DNA from: Adineta vaga
Taxonomy: Eukaryota; Rotifera
Assembly: GCA_021613535.1 (NCBI GenBank)
Contig: CP075495.1
Span: forward strand, 2,542,001-2,606,000
Length of the DNA: 64,000 nt
Reading direction: 5' to 3'
Position numbers and translations under genes: made by a program. The notes below the pieces were generated by a model. The model searched no databases, had not been told where the DNA came from, and saw nothing but the letters and a program-made list of their open reading frames with translations. Each line of letters starts with the position of its first letter. The first letter of the stretch is position 1. This document shows positions 1 through 12,810 of the stretch, one piece after another.

Positions 1-541
1 TACACATACTCATATTATTAACGGCAACATACATCCATCTATTTCAAAAAAAAAACGATGCATCAACTTGAACGTTCAAAGTTTGATTACGTCTGTACTT
101 GGTCATGAAGTACATACATTTGATTTTTTCAATTTGAAGAGAAAAAGAACGTATATAACCTCTGCATAATAAGCGGATGGTAGAGAGAAGTATAATCATT
201 GAAAAAAAGTTATGTACAACACAAAGAAATGACGATGGTAGTGGCAGTATAGGAAGAGAGAACTATGTGAAGTAACGACAAACGAAAGCTCTCTCTCTCT
301 CCCCCTTTATATATATGTCGCTAAAGGTAGGAAACTGAACGAAGAAATAGAAGTTGTAACACATAAGAAAAAGGTCATGGTCTTCGGAAGAAAAAAAGTT
401 GTATTGAATCGAGCTGAAGAAGAAGAAGAAGAAGAAAGAACAGAACATAGTGTTCTCGACATATACAACGACAGTAAGAAAAAAAGGAGGTAGAAGAAGT
501 AGTAGTAGTAGAAAAAAAACCATTTAATATCTCTATTCAAT
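1..541. other. intergenic, no gene seen
   Basis: No coding exon could be supported here. The apparent reading frames are poly-Phe/Ser readings of GAA and AAG repeats around 415-445 and 480-515. The end of the stretch is presumably the promoter and 5' leader of the Shisa-like gene starting at 542. Confidence 0.6.
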
Positions 542-1844
542 ATGATCTATAATGTTCAACTGATTTTTCTCTTACAAATCATAATCTGTTCGACATTTAG
601 TAAGTGTCACTTAACTTGTCATTATAGTATCATTTATCTGCTGTCATAAATAGTCATCAATGCTAGCCGTCATCGTCGTCAAATATCTGATGGTACGAAT
701 AGTATCGCAGGTGTACCACCGTTGTCGTCGCAAAATCTTCAAGGGTCTATACAATCAAATAACATTCCGTACAATCCATCGAATAATCCAAACATTGCCA
801 TCACCAATGAACAGATCAATCAAAAACAATTAAATTCGAATAATCAATTCATTCCTCCTCCCTCACAAACACAAATAGATCCAATTCGTGGTCGTGGATT
901 CTATAGTAGTTCAGCATTTCAACCACCACCATTTACAGGTGATAAACCATCAGGTTGGTTTGGTACGAGTCATAACAATTGGGTATCAAATCAAAATGGT
1001 GAATTAGATAAAAATAAATTAGCTGCAGAAAAACATGCAGCATCGAATAAGTAGATGAAATTTTATCATTGTCATAAATTTCTGCTTTGTTTCTCCTATT
1101 TGAAAAATAGAGTTCAAACGAATAATGTTCAAATGCGTCAAGATGGTGGACAATTTTTTCTTGCTAAAGTGGCGAAACAATATGCAAGTAAAGGTGTCAA
1201 AGCTTTTGATATGAGTCCACATGAAAGTAAGAATACGTCGTCATTTATCTATAATGAAATAAATTCTTTCATAGATCTTCAAGGACGTGGTTCTGTTTGT
1301 ATTAATCATGATAATTTTGATGGATATGTATTTGGTCGATTTCCATGTCCGTTACCAGCAAGTACAGGCATGAATCAACTTGATCAATTTTGTTGTGGAT
1401 TAGCTAATTATCAATATTGTTGTAATGCTCAGTTCGTATTCATTAAGAAAAGTCTTTCGAAATTATAATATATTTGATTTTTAAGAGAATTTAGTCAAAG
1501 TCAACGTGGTGTATATAATGATAATCGATATATGAATGATCAACGTTTTCCACGACGATCAACGTATTCTACATCAACGAAACGTATACTTACTATTATA
1601 ATACCTATTGTTAGTTTCATTGTTCTCACTGGAATTATTAGTCTCATTGTATTATATTATAAAAAATTTCGAAAAGAACAAAATCGAACGAGAAAACCAT
1701 CTGGAGCTATTCGATTAGAAGATAATTATTCAAGTAAAACATTTCCTATTAAATCAAATTATAGAATCAATTAATATTTTACTTTTAGTTGTTCCACAAG
1801 ATCCACCAGTTGATAAACTGGGCTATGCTTCGGATGAACAATGA
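542..1844 (+). CDS. Shisa-like single-pass membrane protein
   Basis: Exons are about 542-599, 654-1050, 1111-1431, 1486-1733 and 1788-1844. The start gives a hydrophobic signal peptide (MIYNVQLIFLLQIIICSTF). A Ser/Asn/Gln/Pro-rich, probably disordered stretch of about 130 residues follows. Next comes a cysteine-rich ectodomain ending in FCCG-x5-YCC, the signature of the Shisa family. Then there is one transmembrane helix (about 23 hydrophobic residues starting ILTIIIPIVSF), a basic stop-transfer YYKKFRK, and a short cytoplasmic tail with QDPP. Vertebrate Shisa proteins retain receptors (Frizzled, FGFR) or act as AMPA-receptor partners, but the target here cannot be told. The long disordered N-terminus is unusual. 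The intron after 1431 would use a GTTCGT donor, also seen in other genes here. Exon edges are by eye. Confidence 0.75.
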
Positions 1845-2072
1845 GAAATCACTCAATTGCGAAGTATACTTTGCGTCTCTTCGATCTATAATGTACATTC
1901 TTTTTTGAGTTTTTTCGTTAGCTAGTCTTTATACATTCACTATTCTTGAACAGTGTTTCGTTTCTTCTTCATAACCTATATATATATATATTTCTATTTC
2001 TTTGATACTATGAATCTCCTCTAATCATCATAATAATAAAAACATCTTATTGAGTAGATTAAAAGTGTATTT

Positions 2073-3931
2073 CTATGATTTGTTCATTCGTTGTTTTAAT
2101 GCTTGATAATGTAAACGACGATCTTTTTCGGCTTTAGCAAAGATTGCGCGATTTTCTTGTGCTCGACGTGTTAAATAAGGTAGAAGACGATCAATTGGTC
2201 CATATGGAGTTAATTTATAAGCATCATAACCAGCAGCAGCTAAAACAAGTCATTTTATAACAGAGAAACTTGAATTAGTCGCAAGATTCTATTTACCTAA
2301 TGGAAATGTGAGATAGTCACACATACCAAATAGAGTAGCAAATGCGACAAGACCATCATCACGTTTCACGTTCATTTCATTCATTCTGAAATATTCAAAA
2401 ACACGATATTATTTGTAACTTATTCGATACAAATGAAACCCTACGTTTTCAGAGCAAATTCAACTGTGTTTTCATTATGACTGGCAACAAAGACATGAAA
2501 TTGTTTGGGATTGATTTTAGCATTTTCGAGAATATCACAAAATGCTCGATGATAACATTCTGTTGTTGTGGGAAAATTTGGATGGATCGGGTCATCTGTA
2601 CTCAATTCTATTGCTCGTTTTCGTTCCTAAAAGTCAAGATAAAGTTTCTTTTCTATTTATATTGTATATTAAAAGATAGGAAAAAGGTTAGATTAGATTC
2701 AATAAAAAATACATACTTGATCCATATAAGCACCACGTACAAGTTTAAATCCAATACCAAATCCATTCTCTTTTGCTTGCAATAAATCCTTTCGAATTAA
2801 ATCGAGTGTTATCTAAAAATCACGAAAACAATTTTCTCTTTAACGAAAAATCTTTAAAATAATTTCTTTACTTTTCGATAACATTGATACGTATTATAAA
2901 CGATCAGTTGATCACGATTATAAGATTCTTGTAATTCAAGTACTAGTTTATGAATAGCTGTTTGAAAATAAGATTGTTCTGCATCAATAAAAATTCTTCC
3001 TCGATGTTTTTTCACTTCCTACACAGTTTTTTGTTTTTTTTTGTAAAAAAACATCAATTCGATTATAGAACGACATACTTGCACAATACGATCGATTCGT
3101 TGTAGAAGATGTTCAATTTCGATCAATTCATTTTTGTTTATCTACAACGAACAGAATATTGTGAATAGCAAAAAGAAATAAAATCTCTCATACCAATGTC
3201 GTATTCGATGCTTGTTTGAATAAAGAATCTTTATTAGAAGATTGTTGTTCGACAACTTGATTTAACTTTTGAAGAGTATCTGGTGAAACAAAAGCAGTTA
3301 TTTTAATCGCTGTAACTGCTGATGGACCCGATAATTCTGAAGCTGATTGAACATTCTTCAAAGATTTGACCATATTTTCATTATAGATTTCTTCATTTGA
3401 TTGAATCATTGTTTGCCTAAAGTACGAAAATACTGAAAACTTCATTTCATTTAATTATTAAACAACTTACGGATGAGCACTTGCTACATCAGTTTCCATA
3501 GAATAATCAAGAATTAATTTCACACCATGTTTACGTAATCGTTCAACAATCGGTTCTAATTCTGTTTTATCCGTTCCAGCAACAAAATGTCCATAGAGAG
3601 TTGAACGCATAATCGATTCAAATAGTGATCGACCAAGAATACGACGTGATACATCAATGAACTAAATTAAACTTTCAAGTCAATCAATATTTTCTATGTA
3701 AAAATTTACTTGAGAAAGATAATTAACAAGCGATGTATACGAACATAATTTAAAGACGAACCAACCACGAAATAATTCATATTTCGATTTATAACCATAC
3801 GCGGCTGACATCGAATCAAATCGAATATTTCCATCGATTTTCGAAGTATTGATGACAGACGAACGTATATTTTGAATTCTATACAATTTACCATGTCTAA
3901 TCAGTTTCGATAACATGTCTGAATACTTCAC
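2073..3931 (-). CDS. PRODH: proline dehydrogenase, copy 1
   Basis: FAD-dependent mitochondrial enzyme oxidising L-proline to pyrroline-5-carboxylate. The predicted N-terminus (MKYSDMLSKLIRHGKLYRIQ) is basic, as in mitochondrial targeting peptides. Recognisable family blocks in order are ELFRGWFVFKLCS, YGHFVAG, LDYSMETD, IKITAFVSP, IFIDAEQSYFQ, YNTYQCY, KLVRGAYMDQER, ASHNENTVEFAL, LFGMCDYLTF and the C-terminal PYLTRRAQENRAIF. The RRxxENR Arg pair binds the substrate carboxylate in this family. There are about eight exons with short introns. The last intron (about 2237-2296) splits the block before AAAGYDAYK and is absent from the neighbouring copy at 4148-5955. Both copies lie head to tail on the same strand, about 216 bp apart, so this is a tandem duplication with substantial divergence. 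Confidence 0.9.
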
Positions 3932-4147
3932 TCATCAAATACGATTTTGTTCTTCACAATAAAACGGAAGAAAAACGAAACCTTTTGATTTTATCATTGA
4001 TCTTTGTTATGCAAGACCCTCATCATAGGTACAAAGAATTACGATGTATATTTTTTTTTCAAAATAGATAAAGGAAAGTATATGAAATATATACATATAT
4101 ACAATCTATTCAGATAGATTCTGTGTGGAAAAAAAGGGACAAATGAG

Positions 4148-5955
4148 TTAATTAACTGATTTAACCAATCGATCTTTTAATGCTTTGAGATGAAAACGTC
4201 GATCTTTATCAGCTTTTTGAAAGATTGCACGATTTTCATGAGCACGTCGAAATAAATATGGTTGAAGAGCTTCAATGGGTCCATAAGGTAAATATTTATA
4301 TGTTTTATAACCGGAATTTGCCAAAGCAAATGCCACATAATCACTCATACCATAGAGTGATGCAAATGAGACAATTGATGAACCACGACGAATATCGTAA
4401 TCTTTCATTCTAAATAAATCATTAGGATAAATCAGCACAAAGAAAAAGAACTCTTTCTTTAAAAATACTTTTGAATTGCATATCGAACTGTATCTTCATT
4501 ATGTGAAGCAATCATAACTCTCACTTGATTTGGTGATCGTTTAACTGTACTTTTCATCACTTCATCAAAACATGCATGATACATTTGTGTTGTTACTTCA
4601 AAATCATCATTTATTGGATCTTCATAATCATGTTCTCGAGCTAAACGTCGTTCCTGTTCCATATATGCACCACGAACAAGTTTAGCTGCAAAGATATAAT
4701 TATATTTTTCTGCAAGAACAAGATCCTGTTTTAAACAATCCAATGTTTCCTAGAAAATAAATTCATTTGAAATGAAAGAAATTCTATTGGATGATCAAAA
4801 TTTACTTTTAAATAACATTGATAAGTTCCATAAATAAAAGGAACATTGTATTTATTATAATATCGTTGTAATTCATTTGCTAAATAATTGATTGCCGTTT
4901 GAAAATATGTTTGTTCAGCATCGATCATAATTGAAATTTTATATTGAACACATGCCTAAAATGAAGAATTCTATAAAAACTAGTTTTATTTTCTTTCTTT
5001 CTGATACTTGAGCTATTTTATTTAATCGTATAAGAAGTTGATAGATTTCTTTGAGTTCATCTGATGTAAAGACAATATTTGATGAGAGTTCTTTCTGAAA
5101 AAAACAAACAAAAGACAATTGATCGGATTCATGCGAACTATTGATTAAGAAATGACTTGATGTTTTGTCAGAGATTGTTGAAAATAAGTAATTGCTCTTT
5201 CATTTGGTTCTTCTTCATTGAGTAGTTCAAATAATGCTGGTAATATCATCTGATTTTTTATTGATTTTAATACTGTATTGAATTTTTTAAGAACACTTGG
5301 TCGAATTAAAGCAGTAACTTTGATAGCGATTAAATTATCGATTCCACAAATATCATGTGAAGTTTTAATGCATTCAATGAATTTCATCATATTTTCATCA
5401 TGCATACGATCGAGTTGATTTGATCTATATATTTCAAATTTTACTTGAGGTTTTCAAACGAAAAAATCTTACGAATCTGTATCATCACTTTCTACACTGT
5501 AATCTAAGATTGGTTGGACATGATATTTTTGTAAACGATGAATAATTGGAATGATCTCTTCCGGAGATTCGCCACCGACGAAATGACCGAATGCAGTATA
5601 TTTCAATATCTTTTGAAAGATCTTCTCACCTAATAGTCGATGACCCCAATCAGCAATCTATAGAATTCGAAATTTTCGATTCATTTTTGTTATTCATTCG
5701 ATGTTCGTTTACTTTATTTTGATTATTAACAAGGAAATTGATTGAGAATAATCGATAGACAAAATAACCACGAAGAAGTTCCAGATTACGTCGATAACGA
5801 TAACCAATTTGATATTGATTGAATGTCGTATCAAGTAGAGGATATTCTCGACGAATATCTTGTTTCTTCGTTTCATTTAATATCGGAACAGAAGAAGTAG
5901 TAGAGGCATAATGACCCGACTTTGGAAAGAGTTTTACTTTTTGACATAAACACAT
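4148..5955 (-). CDS. PRODH: proline dehydrogenase, copy 2
   Basis: Second proline dehydrogenase, with the same domain order as the downstream copy: ELLRGYFVYRLFS, FGHFVGGE, LDYSVESD, IKVTALIRPS, IMIDAEQTYFQ, YGTYQCY, KLVRGAYMEQERR, ASHNEDTVRYAI, LYGMSDYVAF and PYLFRRAHENRAIF. The Arg pair and Glu of the RRxxENR motif are kept, so an active enzyme is likely. The start at 5955 gives MCLCQKVKLFPKSGHYAST, a plausible but weak mitochondrial presequence. The final exon (4148-about 4410) is uninterrupted through LANSGYKTYKYLPYGP, where copy 1 has an intron. The two copies differ at many positions, so this is not a recent duplicate. Confidence 0.9.
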
Positions 5956-7011
5956 CGTCGACTTTGTCGAACAGAAATGTTTTATCTTGATAATTAAATT
6001 AAGTTTTTTATTTTGAAAAAAGCTAAATCTATTCTCTTACCGTCAACATCTGCGATTGTATTCTACTTGTTTTTCAAAAGTAGACGTAAGAAGAAATTAT
6101 TCGAAATGTTTAATGACGCGATAGAAGTAGTATACTCATTCGCTCTTCGCGAGACTTTTTTTTCCCGTCGAGCGTGGGCCGTGAATGGAAAGAACAAGAA
6201 AAATCAGTTATTCCGTCTTTGGTAAAAATATGTTTTGCTCGCATGACACCATAACAAGACAGAACGAGAGAGAAAAAAAACACACGCGGAAATTATTAGA
6301 TCAGAATTGACTTCAAAACACATTCTTGTTTTCTCTGGTAAATAATATAGAAATGAAGCGATACAAAACAATCAGTTGAGCGAAGGAAAAGCTTTGGTTC
6401 TGCACTTGTTTTTGATTGTAACAATAGAAACAGAGTAACATCAATTGATTTAGTTTTGACATGAATGAATGTATTATAAAAGAAAATCATATTTCTCATG
6501 TCTATAAACTAGAATTCTGATTACAAAGTACAGTCTTCTTATCAATAGAGAAAACCTATTTTTGGTGATGATATTTATAGCATCTCGAGCAAATTAATCT
6601 ACTCTATAATTTTGTCATTGTCGGAAATCCCATGGAGAAAGAAAAATTCACTTTGACAATTGCTAGAAGTGGAATGTAGACATACACACACACGCACACC
6701 CCCTTCATCCCCACCCCTACAGAAAAAAATTGTCAGTGGATACGAAATGTTTCGAATATAAACTAAATTTTTTTACGGATAAAACTCGGCGCAAAAAGAA
6801 TTTCTTTGTAATAAACATACTTTGATTATATCGTACAGAAATAGTTGAAGATGGCGCGTATTTGTTGTATCAATTGCCATTCTCTATTGTATTAACTATA
6901 GTAAACATTATATACAAATCAAATACATATATATATATATATATATCAATTAATATGATTTCTATTTCAACTAGAAACATTCAATTCTGATCGAAATAAA
7001 TAGTAATAAAC
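5956..7011. other. intergenic, no gene seen
   Basis: About 1 kb between the divergent PRODH copy 2 and the gene starting at 7012. It must hold both promoters. It contains a C/A-rich patch with CA repeats around 6675-6720 and an AT dinucleotide run around 6926-6947. Short frames here have no protein-like composition. Confidence 0.6.
6926..6947. repeat. (AT)n microsatellite
   Basis: Uninterrupted AT/TA dinucleotide run about 65 bp upstream of the start codon at 7012. Confidence 0.9.
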
Positions 7012-8879
7012 ATGTCCAATCGAGCTTTTTGTGATTCGAACAAATTCTTACAAAATTATCGATCGAAAAATCCTATGGATAATCCAAATCGTTGTAAATT
7101 ACCCGCAATTAATAATGGAATAGCAACAATGTCACCCATTTGTAAACCACCCATAATCAATCCATCTGTACTCCAAGTTAATTGTGAACCATCTGGAACA
7201 GCAGTCTACAATGCTCGAACATCCTCGTACATTAATTCTAAACTAAATTGTCCATCACGTGATGTTTCTCCAACAAATTCAAGAATGTGTAATGATACGC
7301 AACAAGTATCAATGAATAAAGATTGGTCATCAAAACAATACAATAGTATCGGTAAGATGAGTACCATCAATCCTGATATAAAAAATAATTTATCAATGAA
7401 TCAAAATTTGAATTGTTCTCCGCGACAAAAAACGGTTGTTCGTGATCGACATTTAGCAAATGAAATTCTTCAAAAAGCAGGTATTTCATCAACTTTAACT
7501 CCCAATGATTGTCTCGAAGTGATTACGGATACACCGGTAACTATGAATGATCCTGTCAATTGCGATCCTAATCCATTATGTATGAAAAAATCAGCTGATT
7601 GTCAAGTAAAATTTATTCGTTATCTTTTTTCTAACATTCTTATTTTGTCTTTTTGAGGAATGTTATGAACAATCCATTATTGTTCGACATTTACAACCGT
7701 AATGAGTTCTCCTATGATGTTTTTCATTGAAATGATTTCTTTCCATTACATAGACCACGACCACCTGTACCAGCACCAATCATTATTCGGTTTGATTTAT
7801 ATAAGTTTTTCTTTTTGCAAAACTACTCATATAATTTGACTTTCTTTTCAGTGAACGTTGCGCTCCTCAACCACCACCGCAACCACCGATTGTCATTCGA
7901 CAAATTCCACCTCGACCGTGTACACCACCAGTATTAATCATTCGTGAATGTCCGCCACCAATGCCTGATATACAAGAGCCCACTATTATTGAACGAGAAG
8001 TTCCACCACCACCTCCACCTCCTCGTCAGGTTATTGTCGAACGATTGCCAACACCACCACCTAAACCGCGTCGAATTATCTTTGAAAAATGGCTTCCTTA
8101 TGAAGAACCTGTCGATCGACCATGCATTGTAGAAAAAGCTGTAACTAATGAAATGCCTCCACCAAAAAATGTAATCATTCAATATGAAGCACTTGAACCA
8201 AAAATTCAACCACAATGCATCAATGAAGGTATATCATATGTTGATCCAAAACAATTTGTTAATGAACAACCGAATGGAAATGCTGAAGTTTGTTATGTTG
8301 ATCAATTGAATAATTTAGTCAGTATTAAATCTTCTTCTTCTTTTTTTTAAATCAATTATTATGAATATATTATTTTAGCCTGATCATATCAAATGTCAAC
8401 TAAGTTCACAAACACTTGCTGCTATTGGTATTAAAAATGATAATAAAATAAATACAAAGGAAAATTCATTCGTTGCTCGTACGAATCCTACTCCTTATTA
8501 CCAACAAAATAGTCAGCGTCCATGTCATTCAATATCTTCTATGCTACCTAGACAATCGATGATGGTAAATAATTGTCAATCAACAAAACCATCATATTTC
8601 CATGCATGTAATCCAAATATATATCGTGAACAACAAGCAAACAATCGTGCTCTCTCAACATCAGCTACTGGTCTATCTCAATGTTTTAATAAATATAATA
8701 CAAATATATTAGCTCGACAAAATAATCAAGGTATAACTAATTGCAATCGAGCACAATATAATCCGGTATGATAATATAATTTTCATTCTCAACTCAATCG
8801 AATTTTTCTATTATAGTGGGCAACAACGTATCAAGTTTCATATACAAATAAGGCACGAGGATTGTGTCGTGCACGTTAA
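7012..8879 (+). CDS. Pro-rich protein with VERLP / WLPY motifs, function unknown
   Basis: Exons 7012-7605, 7658-7698, 7754-7789, 7852-about 8317, about 8380-8769 and 8817-8879 join in frame to about 530 residues. The first 200 residues are Asn/Ser/Cys-rich with many SP and NPxxC-like short motifs. The middle is a distinctive Pro-rich block with repeated PPP-(R/K)-xx-(V/I)-I-(V/F)-E units, for example RQVIVERLPTPPPKP followed by RRIIFEKWLPYEEP and CIVEKAV. Such alternating hydrophobic-charged units separated by prolines resemble cytoskeletal (alveolin/epiplasmin-like) charged repeats. That comparison is by impression only. The C-terminus is Gln/Asn-rich and ends WATTYQVSYTNKARGLCRAR. No signal peptide or membrane segment is visible. 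The 41-nt and 36-nt microexons are supported because both keep frame and continue the PxP pattern. Confidence 0.7.
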
Positions 8880-11225
8880 CTGATCTATTCTTATATTCGG
8901 TATAGAATTGAATGTTCTTGATGAGATTTAGATTTTTTTGTTTGATATGATCTCATATTCAAGCGTTAGTTATGAGGACATTAAATGATATGATACTCTT
9001 CGATCACTACTATAAACAGAATATGTCTTGTAATAAAAAGATCTCTCCTTATTGATAATAATGAACGGCAATATCTCTGAAAAGAACAATCAGAAGATTG
9101 TGAAAACATCGATATCGTTAAAAATCTGAATCATTGACAATTTTGTTGATATTTCGTCAGCGTTGATGAATTCTCTCTTTCAGTAATGATACATTACTCT
9201 ATAAAATAGGAAAATAAAGTACAAATCACATGTATTCTCTTTGAAAATGATAAGTTGAATTGAGTGTTCGATTTATAAATGACACAGGTAGAATCAACTA
9301 GATGATTCTGCATTCTACTTATCAATAGATAGTAATAAAGAATGATCATACTGAATGTCGTTTTCAAATTTTTATCAATGGTATAGATCCTTCTTGTTAA
9401 ACGATCTTTTAATTCAAGTAATATAACATTTATAAATTTGCAACACATATCTTCTATAGAATCTAAACAGATTCAATATATATCATTGACTGGCGACATC
9501 TGAACGTACACTTATGCATTTTAAAATGATAATTACATGATAAAGACACGAATATTTTGTCTTAATATGGATATTTCTTATAGATATTTTTCACAATTGA
9601 AGTTTGACTAAAAAGAACTCATTTTTTAATAGTATTTAAGCACCAAATTAGAGTCTATCTATTGTCTAATAGACATTGATAATGGTAGCATTTATTATGT
9701 TATTGATGTTTCTTTCAGACACATTATTACTCTTTTGATTATTCTATTTTTTTTTGACAATATATTATTATTAAAAAAACAAATTTTACAATTAATTTTC
9801 AACTTTTTTTATCGATCAGTTATTGGCAATCATATTCGAGTATTCATTGTTAAAATAAACTTCTCAAACTTCAAGACGAGCTTCACAATACAACGAAGCT
9901 CAAATCGATACAAATTAGGTATGTGTTATTTCTATATTATTGATTGAATACAGAAATATTGTATCAGTTAGATGTAACGATTGATTTTAGAAATGTATTA
10001 GTTCGATTATTTTCCAGAAGAAAAAAAAAGTATATCTCGTTTTGATAAGATAAAATATATCAAATTCTAATCTGTCATTTCTTTTCCTTTTGGAATATCT
10101 AACAGGTGTAGAAACGAAAATTAGATAATCTTAGCAATATGAGAAAGAATAATCTTATTTGAACAATGTTGATCTTGTCAAAACAGAATCTATTGATATC
10201 AATGATCAAATTAGTAATGTATATATATATATGCATAACTCATTAGATTGAGCAATTTTCTTTTCTCTGATCTTGATGATTTTATTAGATTTCATCTTTT
10301 TTTTTCTCTTTGTTGACATTGTCTTTAGAAAAATGAGGATAATTTTTATTACAAATATTGTTGAATATAATGAATTGATTCTGTTTGTTTGATATATATG
10401 TATACACATTTATCTATCGTTGATATGAAAATAATTTGTAAAAATGATGTTTGAACGACATCACATCTGTCATTATCCCACACAAATCTCTGCTTGCTTG
10501 CTTGTTTCTCTTATCAACAAGCGACATATATATTCTTAACTTTCTTATTCTTGTTCTTCTTCGTTTTTCTTCTTCTTCTTCTTTCTTGTTCACTCGTTAA
10601 TTCATCTTCGAAATGAGGAGGGAACTGTGTGTCAAACTCGTCACTCGCGGCATCATCGTTGTCGGGTATATGCCTCTCTTCGATAAAAAAAAAGAATAAA
10701 ACCGACTAAGTAACAAGAGAAAAGATGACTGAGAGTGAAGAGCAGTAGAGTGCTAGATAGAGATACCAGAAGATTATTTTGTTCACCTTCAGTTCTAGTG
10801 AAAAGATTTTTGTTGTCTTTCTCTTATCATTTGGGTTCAACCGAAATATTGAAAAGAAATTGCGATAACTATATCTTTGATCTTTTTTTTCTTCCATTAG
10901 AATGATGATAGATATTGCATTTGAATTTTGTCTGCTTTATATCAACAATCATATATTTCGATCTTTCATTAGACAATGATATTTCCTACTGATATGAGAA
11001 ACAATAACGATGATGGACGTTGGTCCTTTTTGTCTATTCACATCATTTATTAGTGATGCCTGTTATCAAGTGGAATCCTTCTTCTTTCCCTGATGGTTGT
11101 TTCTTTTTTTTTCACTAGTAGTAGCGTTAGCTGTGGCAGAGAACAGACGCGACTGCAAAAGAAGAAGAAAAAAAGATAAGAACGACGCCATACTGATGTA
11201 TGTCTGTATGTGTATGTGTGTTAAA

Positions 11226-11252
11226 ACACACACACACACACACATACATACA
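11226..11252. repeat. (CA)n microsatellite
   Basis: CA dinucleotide run passing into CATA units. Confidence 0.9.
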
Positions 11253-11270
11253 CAGGCGGCTTCTTTCCCC

Positions 11271-11276
<6 letters not shown>

Positions 11277-11306
<30 letters not shown>

Positions 11307-11307
11307 G
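11277..11307. repeat. (CT)n microsatellite
   Basis: CT dinucleotide run, nearly uninterrupted, about 20 bp after the CA run. Confidence 0.9.
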
Positions 11308-12639
11308 TTTCTCTATGGCGTTCGTTACTCGTCGTTGTCGTCGCGTCAAGTAATCATTACTTCCCGTTCTTTCGACTGACGTCGGGTTGAGCTCTCAGTG
11401 GTATCCAACGGTAGTTCCCACCATTGGTCTTGTTCTTTCCTCCTCATTGTGCTCTTCTTTTCCTTCTTTTTCTTCTCTTTCCTTTTTTTTTTCAAAAAAA
11501 ACGACTAGTTCGCATTACTAGAATTATGATTATAGAAAGACGAATAGCGGTAGTAGCGACGACGAAGCCGACCGTTGTCGATAGTCTAGTAGCGAGAGAG
11601 GAACGCAAAGAAAATTATCATCAACAATAGAGCTGTTCATCAGCATCGCATCATCATCAATGCAAGCGAACTGTTTCAGACTGGGCTTCGACGTGCATTC
11701 GCGTTCTTCTTTTTTTTCCTTTCCTCCTGTTTCTTGTCGCTTAGAAAAGGAAGAAGATCTTTCATCTATATACAATATGTACTGGCATCGCTCTTTTTCT
11801 TCGTTTTTTTCCTCACCCTATTGCTGCCACATATATGCAGACTTTTTCCTCTCGGTTGCCATTGCTAGTCGGCCAAGTTTTTCTCTTCGTTGTTTCACCC
11901 GCCCCGTCCGCTCGTTCGCTCGCCCGAGCAGCAACAGCAAGCACTAACGTCGCCGATACATCGTCGTTTTTCTTTTTTTTTTGCTTCTCCGTTTTTTTTT
12001 GTTGAAAAAACTGAAACAAACCAGTAGTCGAGCGTGTATGTGTATTTATTATTTGCCACATCTTCAAAGTGTATGCATAAATGATAGAATTTCAGACAAA
12101 ATCATCTTTTTTCTACAATGAACACACGTAATAAACGGAAAATAAACGATCAAAAACAATTCGACTATCAACATTATCTTCATTATTATCATCGTTTTAA
12201 TTACTGCACCAATGATCACGTCTGTTGTTCATTATTATCATCTTCTTGATGGTCATTCATCATTCTTCTAGTTTCTATCATACAATAAAACAGATCAAGT
12301 AAGATAAATATAGAAATGAAAACAAACATTAGACAATAGAGCGAAAGACTTGATAGAAATGTATTTTCTCGTGTTTTTTTTTCCTTTTAATTTTTAAAAT
12401 TTTTGATGTACGTTAATGCGCGCATGTGCGTGCATGTGTATATAAGATGTTATTGCATATGCAACAGAGATTGGCAAGTCTTCTTCGTGATGTATATATA
12501 TATGTATATGCGTGCCGTCATTGTCGTGTAAGAATAACATGTTGCGGAAGAAAAGAAATCGCGCGAGTGCGTCACCCGTTTCAAGTAGAGAATAACACGC
12601 AGGCACGTACGCTACCATCTAACACTCTTGTGTCGCCAT

Positions 12640-12694
12640 CAATGTTGATGATGATGATGGTAGTAGTGGTGGTGGTGGTGGTGGTGGTAGTGGC
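12640..12694. repeat. GAT/GTG trinucleotide repeats
   Basis: GATGATGATG passes into a (GTG)n run. It would read as poly-Val in one frame, but the context is non-coding. Confidence 0.85.
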
Positions 12695-12783
12695 AGCAAA
12701 AAGCAATAGTAGATAGTACACACACACATTGACTGTCACACAGTCAGCAGCACCATTGTCGTCGCGGAAGACGAGACATGAGA

Positions 12784-12810
12784 TAAATAGATAGATAGAT
12801 AGATATATTT
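12784..12810. repeat. (GATA)n microsatellite
   Basis: Five or so GATA/TAGA tetranucleotide units. Confidence 0.85.

Noticed and set aside
263-540. Minus-strand Phe/Ser/Leu-rich reading frames
   Set aside because: They are translations of GAA/AAG and GTA repeats with no domain, splice or start context.
7606-7753. A single 148-nt intron with a frameshift in the Pro-rich gene
   Set aside because: Two normal introns flanking a 41-nt microexon (7658-7698) keep the frame and extend the motif, so no frameshift is needed.
11066-12067. Several frames of 60-97 residues on both strands
   Set aside because: Composition follows CA, CT and T-tract microsatellites; overlapping frames on both strands show the same low complexity.
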